In this document: positions 27,562 to 35,825 of the stretch, piece by piece
Layout of the letters: every line of letters begins with the position of its first letter
Numbering within the stretch: position 1 is the first letter of the stretch
Program-made: the position numbers and the translations under genes
Assembly (NCBI RefSeq): GCF_900166635.1
Contig: NZ_LT800497.1
Span: forward strand, 1,216,303 to 1,280,302
Origin: Oceanobacillus timonensis
GTDB taxonomy: Bacteria; Bacillota; Bacilli; Bacillales; Amphibacillaceae
DNA length: 64,000 bases
Direction: 5' to 3'
Notes under the pieces: model-generated
Told to the model about the DNA's origin: nothing
The model's input: only the letters and a program-made list of their open reading frames with translations
Databases searched by the model: none

Positions 27562-28509
27562 ATGCGAGGCATGCTTTACAGGGGATTGATGCAGGGTTTA
27601 AAGACCACCCTGTCCCTGGGGAAAGTTATTTTTCCGATTACATTAATAATAACCATATTGCAATTCACGCCGGTTTTCCCCTGGTTTATGAATATCATAT
27701 CACCGCTTATGGGATTATTCGGTTTGTCAGCTGAAGCTGCTGTTCCACTTGTTTTAGGGAATAGTTTAAATTTATATGCCGGTATCGCAGCGATTATTTC
27801 TTTTGATTTTACCGTCAAAGAAGTATTTATTATGGCTGTTATGCTGTCCTTTTCCCATAACCTTTTTATCGAATCTGCTGTAGCGACAAGGGTAGGTGTC
27901 AAATGGTGGATTATTGTCGGAATACGCGTTGGACTTGCTGCGCTGTCCGGACTGGTTATCAATCTATTCTGGAATGGCGGAGGAGAGCTCGCTCAATACG
28001 GGTTTATTTCCGGTGATGACGTGGTTTTAAATAACTGGTGGGAAATTGGGCTTCACGGTGCACAGTCCGCTGTGATAGCGATTGTGCAGTTAGCTTGTAT
28101 TGTTATTCCATTGATGATGATTATGCAGTTGATGCGGGAGCTGGGCTGGATGCATGCGATATCCGAAAAAATGGCTCCTTTGATGAAGTTGCTTGGCATG
28201 GATAAGCGCGCTTCGATGACAATGGTTGCAGGGCTTACAATTGGTCTTGCTTATGGAGCCGGCTTAATGATGCAGGCAGTGAAAGAAGATAATGTGCCGA
28301 AGAAGGATATGTACTTGGCATTAATTTTTCTAGTATCCTGTCACGCGGTCGTCGAAGATACGCTTGTCTTTATTCCGCTGGGAATTCCGGTCTGGCCTTT
28401 ATTGATCATACGGTTAACAGTAGCGATTATTTTAACGATAACCATTGCTTATTTTTGGAAGAAAGAAGAAAGGAAAATGCATCATGAACATTCGTACCAT
28501 TCTGTTTGA
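27562..28509 (+). CDS. yvoD: YvoD-like membrane protein (nucleoside recognition / Gate domain)
   Basis: 315-residue integral membrane protein with the Gate (SpmA/SpmB/NupC-like) pattern, e.g. PLVLGNSLNLYAGIAAI and FSHNLFIESAVATRVG. Transport substrate unknown. In B. subtilis yvoD occupies the same slot between lgt and ppaX. ATG 27562 follows GGGAAGAAG. Its 3' end overlaps ppaX by 26 bases. Confidence 0.88.
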   Translation: MRGMLYRGLMQGLKTTLSLGKVIFPITLIITILQFTPVFPWFMNIISPLMGLFGLSAEAAVPLVLGNSLNLYAGIAAIISFDFTVKEVFIMAVMLSFSHNLFIESAVATRVGVKWWIIVGIRVGLAALSGLVINLFWNGGGELAQYGFISGDDVVLNNWWEIGLHGAQSAVIAIVQLACIVIPLMMIMQLMRELGWMHAISEKMAPLMKLLGMDKRASMTMVAGLTIGLAYGAGLMMQAVKEDNVPKKDMYLALIFLVSCHAVVEDTLVFIPLGIPVWPLLIIRLTVAIILTITIAYFWKKEERKMHHEHSYHSV

Positions 28510-29143
28510 TTTAGACGGCACATTAATCAATACGAACGAGCTGATTCGAGCTTCGTTTGAGCATACATTTGATACTTTTGACATGCATTTCACTCCGGAA
28601 GAAATCAAAAATTTGAATGGTCCGCCGCTTCAGGAGACATTTTATGATATTAATCCGGAACTGTCAGAACAAATGGTATCCGTATACCGGGAATTTAATA
28701 TGGGAGAGCATGATCGGTATGTCGAAGCTTTCCCGGATGTTTACGAGACGATAAACAAGCTGTATGATAAGGGAATCACACTGGGTATTGTAAGTACCAA
28801 AATCAAGAAAACAGTCATGATGGGGTTGGAATTGACTGGATTGACGGATTTCTTTTCAGTCATTATTACGTACGATGATGTGGTTCATAAAAAGCCGGAC
28901 CCGGAACCAGTGGAAAAAGCAATACGATTGCTTGATGCAACTCCGGAGACAACGCTGATGGTGGGTGACAATTTCCATGATATTGTTTCCGGGCAGCGGG
29001 CAGGAACACAAACGGCTGCGGTCAGCTGGTCTGAAAAAACAGAGGACTTTTTAAAAAACTATCATCCAACCTATTATTTGGATACGATGCAGGATCTATT
29101 AACAGTGGCAGGTGAACGTCATGCGGAGAACAGAGAGGTATAA
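28484..29143 (+). CDS. ppaX: Pyrophosphatase PpaX
   Basis: HAD-family phosphatase that hydrolyses pyrophosphate released when HPrK dephosphorylates HPr, pulling that reaction forward. 219 residues with motif I FDLDGTLINTNE, motif II IVSTK and the late VGDNFHDI with the acidic Mg-binding pair. ATG 28484 lies inside yvoD behind AGGAAAATGC; the frame is open further upstream but those codons are shared with yvoD. Overlaps yvoF by 23 bases. Confidence 0.92.
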   Translation: MNIRTILFDLDGTLINTNELIRASFEHTFDTFDMHFTPEEIKNLNGPPLQETFYDINPELSEQMVSVYREFNMGEHDRYVEAFPDVYETINKLYDKGITLGIVSTKIKKTVMMGLELTGLTDFFSVIITYDDVVHKKPDPEPVEKAIRLLDATPETTLMVGDNFHDIVSGQRAGTQTAAVSWSEKTEDFLKNYHPTYYLDTMQDLLTVAGERHAENREV

Positions 29144-29642
29144 AGTAGATTCGAAAGCAAACTCTCTATGGCAAATGTACAGTACGGTGTCCTTTTTGAA
29201 AATCGTGAAAAATTTTGCGGTGATTCAGATAGCGCGTTACACACCTTTTTTACAGATGAAAAATTGGATGTATCGGCATCTTCTGCATATGAAGGTAGGG
29301 GACCGTACGTCATTTGCTTTAATGGCGATGCCTGATTCGATGTTCCCGGAGAAAATAAAAGTTGGGAATAATAGCATTATCGGTTATAATACCACGATTT
29401 TAGCGCATGAATATTTAATAACAGAATATCGTCTCGGAGAAGTGCATATCGGCGATGAGGTGATGATCGGTGCCAACTCCACGATATTACCGGGTGTGCA
29501 TATCGGGGACGGGGCCATTGTGTCTGCTGCGACACTGGTTCATAAAGATGTTCCTGCCGGAGCTTTTGCCGGTGGAAATCCGATGCAAATTATTTATACA
29601 AAAGAAGAAATGGAATCAAGAAAATGGCCGGATGCGGATTAA
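29121..29642 (+). CDS. yvoF: YvoF-like hexapeptide-repeat acetyltransferase
   Basis: 173-residue left-handed beta-helix protein; hexapeptide repeats are visible from IKVGNNSIIGYNTTI through VHIGDEVMIGANSTILPGVHIG to DGAIVSAATLVHKDV. Probable O-acetyltransferase, substrate unknown. ATG 29121 follows GCAGGTGA inside ppaX. Same position as B. subtilis yvoF. Confidence 0.88.
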   Translation: MRRTERYKVDSKANSLWQMYSTVSFLKIVKNFAVIQIARYTPFLQMKNWMYRHLLHMKVGDRTSFALMAMPDSMFPEKIKVGNNSIIGYNTTILAHEYLITEYRLGEVHIGDEVMIGANSTILPGVHIGDGAIVSAATLVHKDVPAGAFAGGNPMQIIYTKEEMESRKWPDAD

Positions 29643-29656
29643 GGGAGGAAATGCTT

Positions 29657-30205
29657 ATGCAATTATTTACCGGCGTGTTGCCTGCTGTGCGGCGCATGAA
29701 GGATTTTGAAAAGGCGTTAACAAGCCACCATGAATATATTATTATTTTAGAGTCAAGATTAGTTCAGCTGAAGAGCATGATTGATTATAGCCATCGTGCC
29801 AATAAGAAAGTATTGGTCCATTTTGATTTGATTCAAGGATTAAAAGCGGATGAGTATGGAGTAGAATTTCTGTACCGGGAAATGAAGCCGGATGGCATCT
29901 TAACGACGCGCGGGAATGTGATTGCTGCTGCTAAAAAGCATCAGCTGCTTGCCATCCAGCGTGTATTTGTATTGGACAGCGCTGCTTTGGAGCAAAGTGT
30001 GAAACTGATCCAAAGGTTCGAGCCGGATTACGTTGAAATCTTACCCGGGCTGTTGCCGGAAGTGGTCAAAGAGATTGCAGATGGAATAGAAATTCCTGTG
30101 ATTGCCGGGGGATTAATCAAAGAAGTTGATGATGTCACTAAAGCGCTTGATGCAGGAGCTGTGGCTGTCTCTACTTCCAGCCGGAAGCTTTGGAATAAAG
30201 AATAA
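29657..30205 (+). CDS. glpP: Glycerol uptake operon antiterminator GlpP
   Basis: RNA-binding antiterminator which, with glycerol-3-phosphate, lets RNA polymerase pass terminators in glp leaders. 182 residues with a TIM-barrel-like pattern: VLVHFDLIQGLKADEYG, EILPGLLPEV, PVIAGGLIKEVDDV. Start is ATG 29657, eight bases after AGGGAGG; ATG 29651 is too close. Placement at the end of the hprK operon instead of with glpFK is unusual. Likely target: the glpD leader at 35612-35690. Confidence 0.92.
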   Translation: MQLFTGVLPAVRRMKDFEKALTSHHEYIIILESRLVQLKSMIDYSHRANKKVLVHFDLIQGLKADEYGVEFLYREMKPDGILTTRGNVIAAAKKHQLLAIQRVFVLDSAALEQSVKLIQRFEPDYVEILPGLLPEVVKEIADGIEIPVIAGGLIKEVDDVTKALDAGAVAVSTSSRKLWNKE

Positions 30206-30243
30206 TGGATAACAATCACGCAGGCTTACTATTTAACCTATTG

Positions 30244-30297
30244 AAACACAAGCAAATCCTTTACATTGGGTAGAGGGTGTTGTCTGTGTTTTTTTAA
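30244..30297 (+). terminator. Probable terminator after glpP
   Basis: AAACACA (30244-30250) pairs with TGTGTTT (30285-30291) and a run of T follows; the loop is long (34 bases), so this is moderately supported. Confidence 0.45.
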
Positions 30298-30438
30298 TGC
30301 ATTCATTCTTCTGAACAGGTGTCTAATGGTGACGCCTCTTTACTGTCTCTTCAATTATAATCTTCCATCTGTTCATTAACAGGTATCTTCGTATCTCAAA
30401 TAGTATGGAACATCCACAAGAAAAATTCCTGAACCACA

Positions 30439-30566
30439 TGTTATAATAAATCCATAAATAAGAAATAGCAGAGTTGGGACAAAGAGCCTGTCTCCATATT
30501 CGGATAATGTCGGATACGGAGAAATAGAGGACTCGGGGATAAACATGTCCTAAAAGAGGTGATTAA
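30439..30566 (+). promoter_or_regulatory. Promoter and structured leader of the beta-CASP gene
   Basis: Extended -10 TGTTATAAT (30439-30447). The predicted leader of about 110 bases includes GACAAAGAGCCTG (30478-30490), identical to a site in the dhaK leader, and complementary segments GTCTCC and GGAGA. No terminator T-run is present. The stretch 30298-30438 shows only a weak hairpin AGGTGTC/GACGCCT. Confidence 0.5.
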
Positions 30567-33290
30567 ATGAAAGTAACAGTTTTAGGAGGCGGAAGTGAAA
30601 TTGGCGCTTCCTGTTTACATATTCAATTTGAACGGACGTGTATTTTGATTGACGCAGGGATGCGAATGCGCGGCGATGATGTACTTCCGATGTTCGGTAT
30701 GCTGGAAGAGTTGGGGAAACCGGATGCAATTCTGGTAACACATGCGCATGCGGATCATATTGGTGCGCTTCCGGTTGTTCATGCAATGTATCCGGACATT
30801 CCTGTGTTTCAGACCCCGCCGACCGCTGATTTAATGCAAATTATGATGAAAGATGCTTATAAAATTTTGACGGAGCAAAGCCGGTTAAATGAAAAATTAC
30901 TGCCTTACACCGAAGAACAAATGGAGACACTGCTTCAGGAACTGCGAATGTTTCCGGCTAACGGGGTACTGCATATAGGTGATATCAAAATTACGGCATA
31001 TCGGGCAGGCCATATTATTGGAGCAGTAATGTTTGCACTGGAGGCGAATGGCGAAAGGATACTTGTAACAGGCGATCTGTCTTTCAGCGGAGGTCGGACA
31101 ATTCCTGGTGCAAAGGTTGCAAACCAGTTGAATCCAGATGTAATGGTGATGGAATCAACCTATGGCAACCGGCTGCATACGGATCGTAATACAGAAGAAA
31201 AACGCCTTGCCGAACATGTAGCAGCAACGATTCAAAATGGCGGATTTGCGCTTATCCCTGCTTTTGCGTTAGGGCGCGGTCAGGAGGTACTGCTCGTCCT
31301 GCAGGATTATATGGATAAAGGATTGATTCCGGCATTTCCGATTTATGTGGATGGGTTGGTTACACCGGTATGCCGGATTTACCGTAAATATCCACATTAT
31401 TTGAAGGGTCCGGTTTCTCATCGCATAAGAACTGCCGGTGATGCTTTTTTGACAGAGGGACGTTGTATCGCCGTGAAAGCGGACGATCGGAAATCCATTG
31501 TAAATGGAAAGCCTGCCTGTATAGTTGCTTCATCCGGAATGCTGACCGGCGGTGCCAGTGCATGGTATGCCAAGCATTTGGTGGAGGATAAAAAGAATGC
31601 CATTTATCTGACCGGGTACCAGGACGAAGAGAGTCCGGGCAAAAAACTGCTTGCGCTGGCAGAGGGAACAGAAGATATGCTCGATATTGACGGAACAAGC
31701 TATCAAGTCCATTGCAATGTCGCTAAATTTGGGTTGTCTGCGCATGCGGATGCCAGTGAAATGACGCGTTTTGTGGAAGCGATGAATCCGACGTATACCC
31801 TGTTGGTGCACGGGGATGAAGAAGCGCGGCATTCATTAGCTGATAAAATACACCCCAGATTCCATCCCATGCTGTCCGAGAACGGAGAGACCTATCCGTT
31901 TACAAAACGAAAGGATGGGAAAGGGGTTGTTGGTAAACGGTATAAGCGGAACAACGAGCAGGAGCGGCTCCGGAATTATATCGGCTCTGCTTTGCTTTAT
32001 CAAAAAGAAGCTGGTAAGCCGTTTAAATTTGGCCTCTGCCAAAATGTACACCCTAAGATTGCCACACTGCACTGTGAGACACCTAAAGGCAAAATGGATA
32101 AAGTAGGAGCCGGTCAGGTAGCGGAAACACTTGGACCCTGGAGTGAATCCATAGATACATTTGCGGAGGCAGCAGTCGATGTGCTGACATATAGCCGCCC
32201 GTATTTAGAAGAGATCAATTGGGATTTGCTTCCAGATTATACGCTATCATTACAAGAAATTTTTGAGCACTTGCAAATCAAGGAACCTCGTAAGCAATTT
32301 GCTGTTGCGCTTGCTTTACAAAGTATTCCTTTAGAGCATCGGTATGTGGATATCGAAGGACGGATCGGTTATCAATTAAATAAAACGTTACGCTTTCAAT
32401 TAAGCAATTTCGATTTACCGATACAAGCAATCAAAATGGATGCGAATCACAGTATGGACTATATTCGCTCGTATTTTGACGGACATCCGCGTTTTCTTCG
32501 GTGTGGTGTGCAGGAAATGGGGACGGAAAACGAACATATTCTTTTGTCTTTTGACTTTCCGGACAGCATTTCCGAAGCGGAACAGAAACAAATACGTCAA
32601 GATATAAAAAATGGAACAGGCTGGAATGTTGTATTTTCGGCAGCCGTCCGGCATGAAGCTTTTCAACCGTTGATTGCTTCTTTACTGGAGAAACCGGTGG
32701 AGATGCCATCTGTTCATTTGCATAATCGGATTGTTGTAACGAAAGAGAGTAAGCCGGAAAACAGCCGGGCAATGACAGACCAATTTCAAAAAATAACTGG
32801 ATTTTCGCTGCAATTCGGGGATGAAGATGTGTCACCTCATACGCAAACGGGCGAATCGGATCCGTTTACAGCAGCATCCGGGGTGGAACCAATGGAAAAT
32901 AATCAAGCCATTGCAGTCGCAAAACAATATGCGAAGACACATGGCGTGCATATTTATAAGACCAGTATGAAAACATGGCATGGACAGCCGGTGATGGAGG
33001 TCCATTTTATAACCCCGCAAGTGGCATCACGCTACAGTAATATGCTGCAAGAATTGAGCAATGAAATTGGCATGGCGGTTCAATACGCCAAGCAGCCGAA
33101 GCAGAATGAAGTCTTGCGGGTTACGAAAGAGAATATCCCGCACGAATGGGAAATGAAAGGCAATCCATCTATTCATATGGACACAGGTTTTGTATCTGTG
33201 AAAGTCAGGAATGAACCAGCAGCAGAAGCGGCAGCGGAGATAAATGAAAAGATTATGAAAGAGACAGGTTACCGGTTGGAAGTGAAATAG
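30567..33290 (+). CDS. Beta-CASP metallo-beta-lactamase-fold protein with long C-terminal extension
   Basis: 907 residues. About 1-430 is an MBL/beta-CASP nuclease-like module: THAHADHIG (motif 2), AYRAGHIIGA (motif 3), TGDLSF (motif 4), ESTYGNR and the beta-CASP motifs IVASSGMLTGG, LTGYQ and FGLSAHADASE. All metal ligands are present, suggesting an RNase of the CPSF/YSH1 type. Such modules usually end near 450 residues; here about 470 more follow with no domain I can name, though a segment with IKNGTGWNVVF is KH-like in look. ATG 30567 follows AGAGGTG. Sits between glpP and dhaKL. Confidence 0.8.
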   Translation: MKVTVLGGGSEIGASCLHIQFERTCILIDAGMRMRGDDVLPMFGMLEELGKPDAILVTHAHADHIGALPVVHAMYPDIPVFQTPPTADLMQIMMKDAYKILTEQSRLNEKLLPYTEEQMETLLQELRMFPANGVLHIGDIKITAYRAGHIIGAVMFALEANGERILVTGDLSFSGGRTIPGAKVANQLNPDVMVMESTYGNRLHTDRNTEEKRLAEHVAATIQNGGFALIPAFALGRGQEVLLVLQDYMDKGLIPAFPIYVDGLVTPVCRIYRKYPHYLKGPVSHRIRTAGDAFLTEGRCIAVKADDRKSIVNGKPACIVASSGMLTGGASAWYAKHLVEDKKNAIYLTGYQDEESPGKKLLALAEGTEDMLDIDGTSYQVHCNVAKFGLSAHADASEMTRFVEAMNPTYTLLVHGDEEARHSLADKIHPRFHPMLSENGETYPFTKRKDGKGVVGKRYKRNNEQERLRNYIGSALLYQKEAGKPFKFGLCQNVHPKIATLHCETPKGKMDKVGAGQVAETLGPWSESIDTFAEAAVDVLTYSRPYLEEINWDLLPDYTLSLQEIFEHLQIKEPRKQFAVALALQSIPLEHRYVDIEGRIGYQLNKTLRFQLSNFDLPIQAIKMDANHSMDYIRSYFDGHPRFLRCGVQEMGTENEHILLSFDFPDSISEAEQKQIRQDIKNGTGWNVVFSAAVRHEAFQPLIASLLEKPVEMPSVHLHNRIVVTKESKPENSRAMTDQFQKITGFSLQFGDEDVSPHTQTGESDPFTAASGVEPMENNQAIAVAKQYAKTHGVHIYKTSMKTWHGQPVMEVHFITPQVASRYSNMLQELSNEIGMAVQYAKQPKQNEVLRVTKENIPHEWEMKGNPSIHMDTGFVSVKVRNEPAAEAAAEINEKIMKETGYRLEVK

Positions 33291-33368
33291 AAAATCGGGA
33301 AGTATCTTGGCTGCAGTTGTCAGAAGTCGCGTGGAGTTATCTTGGATAGGTGAACAGAAGTATAGAGT

Positions 33369-33399
33369 CACAAACCGCCTATGAAACAGGTGGTTTGTG
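33369..33399 (+). terminator. Hairpin after the beta-CASP gene
   Basis: CACAAACCGCCT (33369-33380) pairs with AGGTGGTTTGTG (33388-33399) with one G-T pair. No T-run follows, so it may be a stabilising 3' hairpin. Confidence 0.5.
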
Positions 33400-33465
33400 G
33401 TCTAAACGAAGAAAGTCCGCATGAAAATGTTTATAAAGCGTATCAATGCAAAATGAAGCACAAGA

Positions 33466-33494
33466 TTGACAACGCTTGCGTATTACTTTAACCT
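33466..33494 (+). promoter_or_regulatory. Promoter of dhaKL with possible cre site
   Basis: Perfect -35 TTGACA (33466-33471) and a weak -10 TAACCT (33489-33494) at 17 bases. TTGACAACGCTTGCG overlaps it and fits a CcpA cre consensus with about two mismatches. Confidence 0.45.
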
Positions 33495-33517
33495 GTATGT
33501 AAATGAATCGTGGTGGA

Positions 33518-33845
33518 GACAAAGAGCCTGCGCAAACATGTACCAGAATGACATTGGTGCTATTTGTAGCTGGCTTTTTTTATAATCTGTGTCTTTTTTC
33601 TGTCTGCTGCGTCGCAGGTTTTATTTTTATCTAATATGTCAATAACATAATAGGGCCTGATTGCAGGAATAAAGAATAAGCTGCGTGACATATCGTTAAA
33701 CTATTTCATTATGTATTTTCAAAAAAAGGTTGGGAATCCGTATAAGCTTAAGTGAAGCAGTCGGCATGAACGCAAGGAATCAATTTGCATTTTTTACGAT
33801 AGATACCGGAATTGATTCAATTCATTAACATCTGGAGGGGTAGAA
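33518..33845 (+). promoter_or_regulatory. dhaK leader with attenuator-like terminator
   Basis: GACAAAGAGCCTG (33518-33530) runs into a hairpin closed by AGCC (33525-33528) and GGCT (33572-33575), followed by TTTTTTT to about 33581: a terminator lying between promoter and gene. Further down GAATCAATT (33777-33785) pairs with AATTGATTC (33810-33818). The layout suggests regulated readthrough, possibly by GlpP. Confidence 0.55.
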
Positions 33846-34838
33846 ATGAAGAAAGTAATTAATCAGCCAAGCAATGTAATAGAAGACATGGTAAAAGGAA
33901 TGGCGCTGGCAAACGAAGAACAGTGGATGCAGGTCGAAGGTACAAATGTCATCCGCCGTAAAGAGCTGTCCCCTGGTAAAGTTGGTATTGTCAGCGGTGG
34001 CGGCAGCGGTCATGAACCAGCTCATGCCGGCTATGTCGGAAAAGGAATGCTGGATGCAGCAGTTGTTGGGGAAGTTTTCACCTCTCCGACACCAGACCAG
34101 ATTTTTGAGGCCATTAAAGCAGTCGACCAAGGAAATGGCGTTTTACTGGTTGTTAAAAATTACACGGGCGATGTATTAAATTTTGAAATGGCCGGTGAAT
34201 TAGCGGAAGCAGAAGATATTCGTGTAGAGCAAGTGATTGTGAATGATGATATTGCCGTGAAAGACAGTGAAAATACCATTGGGCGCCGCGGGGTTGCCGG
34301 TACGGTATTTGTGCATAAAGCAGCTGGGGCAAAAGCAGAACAGGGCGCCTCCTTAGATGAGGTAAAAGCAGCTGCGGAAAAGACGATTGAACAGGTTCGT
34401 TCCATGGGAATGGCGCTTACACCTTGTACGGTACCGGATGCAGGTAAACCAAGCTTCGAGTTAGATGAAGATGAAATGGAAATAGGAATTGGTATCCATG
34501 GCGAAGCGGGAACGGAGCGGAAACAGATTGCTTCAGCGAAAGAAATTGCGAATGAATTAACCAATCATATTATCGAGGATGCCGATTTATCAGCAGGCGA
34601 TGAAGTTGTCGTTATGATTAATGGAATGGGTTCTACGCCGGAAATGGAATTATTTATTGTGAATGGGCATGTGAATGATTTGCTTAAAGAAAAACAAATT
34701 TCCATTCATGATACGTATGTCGGTGAATTTATGACATCCCTTGAGATGGCCGGTTTCTCCATTACATTATTAAAAGTGGATACAGAAATGAAACAGCTGT
34801 TAGCAGAAGCAAGTGAAGCTGTTGCATTCCGGGTATAA
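33846..34838 (+). CDS. dhaK: Dihydroxyacetone kinase subunit DhaK
   Basis: Binds dihydroxyacetone covalently and, with DhaL, makes dihydroxyacetone phosphate. 330 residues with GGGSGHEPAHAGYVGKGML and the hemiaminal-forming His in GIGIHGEAGTE near residue 218. ATG 33846 follows TGGAGGGG. dhaL follows by 27 bases. In PEP-dependent systems DhaM passes phosphate from HPr; no dhaM lies nearby. Confidence 0.95.
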   Translation: MKKVINQPSNVIEDMVKGMALANEEQWMQVEGTNVIRRKELSPGKVGIVSGGGSGHEPAHAGYVGKGMLDAAVVGEVFTSPTPDQIFEAIKAVDQGNGVLLVVKNYTGDVLNFEMAGELAEAEDIRVEQVIVNDDIAVKDSENTIGRRGVAGTVFVHKAAGAKAEQGASLDEVKAAAEKTIEQVRSMGMALTPCTVPDAGKPSFELDEDEMEIGIGIHGEAGTERKQIASAKEIANELTNHIIEDADLSAGDEVVVMINGMGSTPEMELFIVNGHVNDLLKEKQISIHDTYVGEFMTSLEMAGFSITLLKVDTEMKQLLAEASEAVAFRV

Positions 34839-34865
34839 AAGGACGTTCAAAAAGGAGATGTGATC

Positions 34866-35474
34866 ATGTTAACAATACAAAAAGCCCAGGATTGGATGAA
34901 AAAAACAAACGAATATATGCAAGATAATAAAACCTATCTAACGGAGCTCGACCAGGCCATTGGAGACAGCGACCATGGGATTAATATGTCCAGAGGTTTT
35001 CAGGAAGTGGACAAAAAGCTGGAGGAATCTACGTATGATGACGTGTCCGCTTTATTAAAAGACGTTGCTATGACCTTGATGTCTAAAGTAGGCGGCGCAT
35101 CCGGTCCGCTTTATGGCACGGCATTCTTAAAAATGTCGATGGCCGTAAAAGGAAAAGACACAATAGATCAAGACGCTATAGCAGCAGGTTTGGAGGCGGC
35201 TGCACAAGGTATTCAGCAGCGGGGGAAATCGACTACCGGCGAAAAAACAATGGTGGATGTATGGGAACCGCTTGCTTCCTGGTGGAAAGAACAGGATGAA
35301 ATCAGTGCAGAAAAATTAGAAACAACTGCAAAAGAAGCAATGGAATCTACTGAGCAGATGGAGGCCACAAAAGGCAGAGCATCTTATTTCAAGGAAAAAT
35401 CGGTTGGACATATCGATCCGGGATCTGTTTCCAGCTACTATATATTTAAAGCATTGGCAGAAGTTTTGTCATAG
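34866..35474 (+). CDS. dhaL: Dihydroxyacetone kinase subunit DhaL
   Basis: ADP-binding subunit that relays phosphate from DhaM to dihydroxyacetone held in DhaK. 202 residues with the family marks LDQAIGDSDHGINMSRGF (Mg-coordinating Asp residues), GGASGPLYGTAF and RGKSTTGEKTMVDVW, and PGSVSSYYIF near the end. ATG 34866 follows AAAGGAG; an upstream GTG at 34860 is too close. The expected third gene dhaM is absent; the next gene is glpD. Confidence 0.95.
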   Translation: MLTIQKAQDWMKKTNEYMQDNKTYLTELDQAIGDSDHGINMSRGFQEVDKKLEESTYDDVSALLKDVAMTLMSKVGGASGPLYGTAFLKMSMAVKGKDTIDQDAIAAGLEAAAQGIQQRGKSTTGEKTMVDVWEPLASWWKEQDEISAEKLETTAKEAMESTEQMEATKGRASYFKEKSVGHIDPGSVSSYYIFKALAEVLS

Positions 35475-35611
35475 TCCTGCTGTATGTGGGTTTTTGGCAG
35501 TTTTTACGCCAGCACACCCAGCATACCGAACGATACGAATAAAAATCCGTTCATCAATCAAAAAGCTATACAACATATATAAGATATGTTAGGATATAAA
35601 ATGAAGTTAAT
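35475..35611 (+). other. dhaL-glpD intergenic, promoter area
   Basis: AACATAT (35572-35578) and ATATGTT (35584-35590) form an inverted repeat just before TATAAA (35595-35600), a candidate -10 without a good -35. No gene is seen here. Confidence 0.3.
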
Positions 35612-35690
35612 AGAAACGGACGGAGAAATGATGGAGAGGCCGCGGGACTACCGGTATTTTTTAATACTGGTGATCTTGTGGTCTTTTTTT
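35612..35690 (+). promoter_or_regulatory. glpD leader: GlpP-type antitermination region with terminator
   Basis: The sequence ACGGACGGAGAAATGATGG precedes a long hairpin: GGCCGCGGGACT (35638-35649) with GATCTTGTGGTC (35672-35683) including G-T pairs, stacked on ACCGGTATT (35650-35658) with AATACTGGT (35663-35671), then seven T. This terminator lies 136 bases before glpD, which fits control by GlpP and glycerol-3-phosphate as known for B. subtilis glpD. Confidence 0.8.
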
Positions 35691-35825
35691 ATTTATCTGA
35701 GGTAGATAACAGATGCAAAATAAAACAAAGGCTGTTCAGGTAATCAACTTTTCTTATGCTTTCAGATGCATAACCGTCTTTAAATAGGGAATAAGAAACT
35801 ATAGATAATTATAGGAGTGGAGTTT

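Noticed and set aside
27534..27734. 66-codon forward frame overlapping yvoD
   Set aside because: Different frame from yvoD, whose 315-residue membrane protein clearly explains the region.
30439..30566. T-box riboswitch before the beta-CASP gene
   Set aside because: No T-box core sequence and no terminator; only the shared 13-nt motif and short helices are present.
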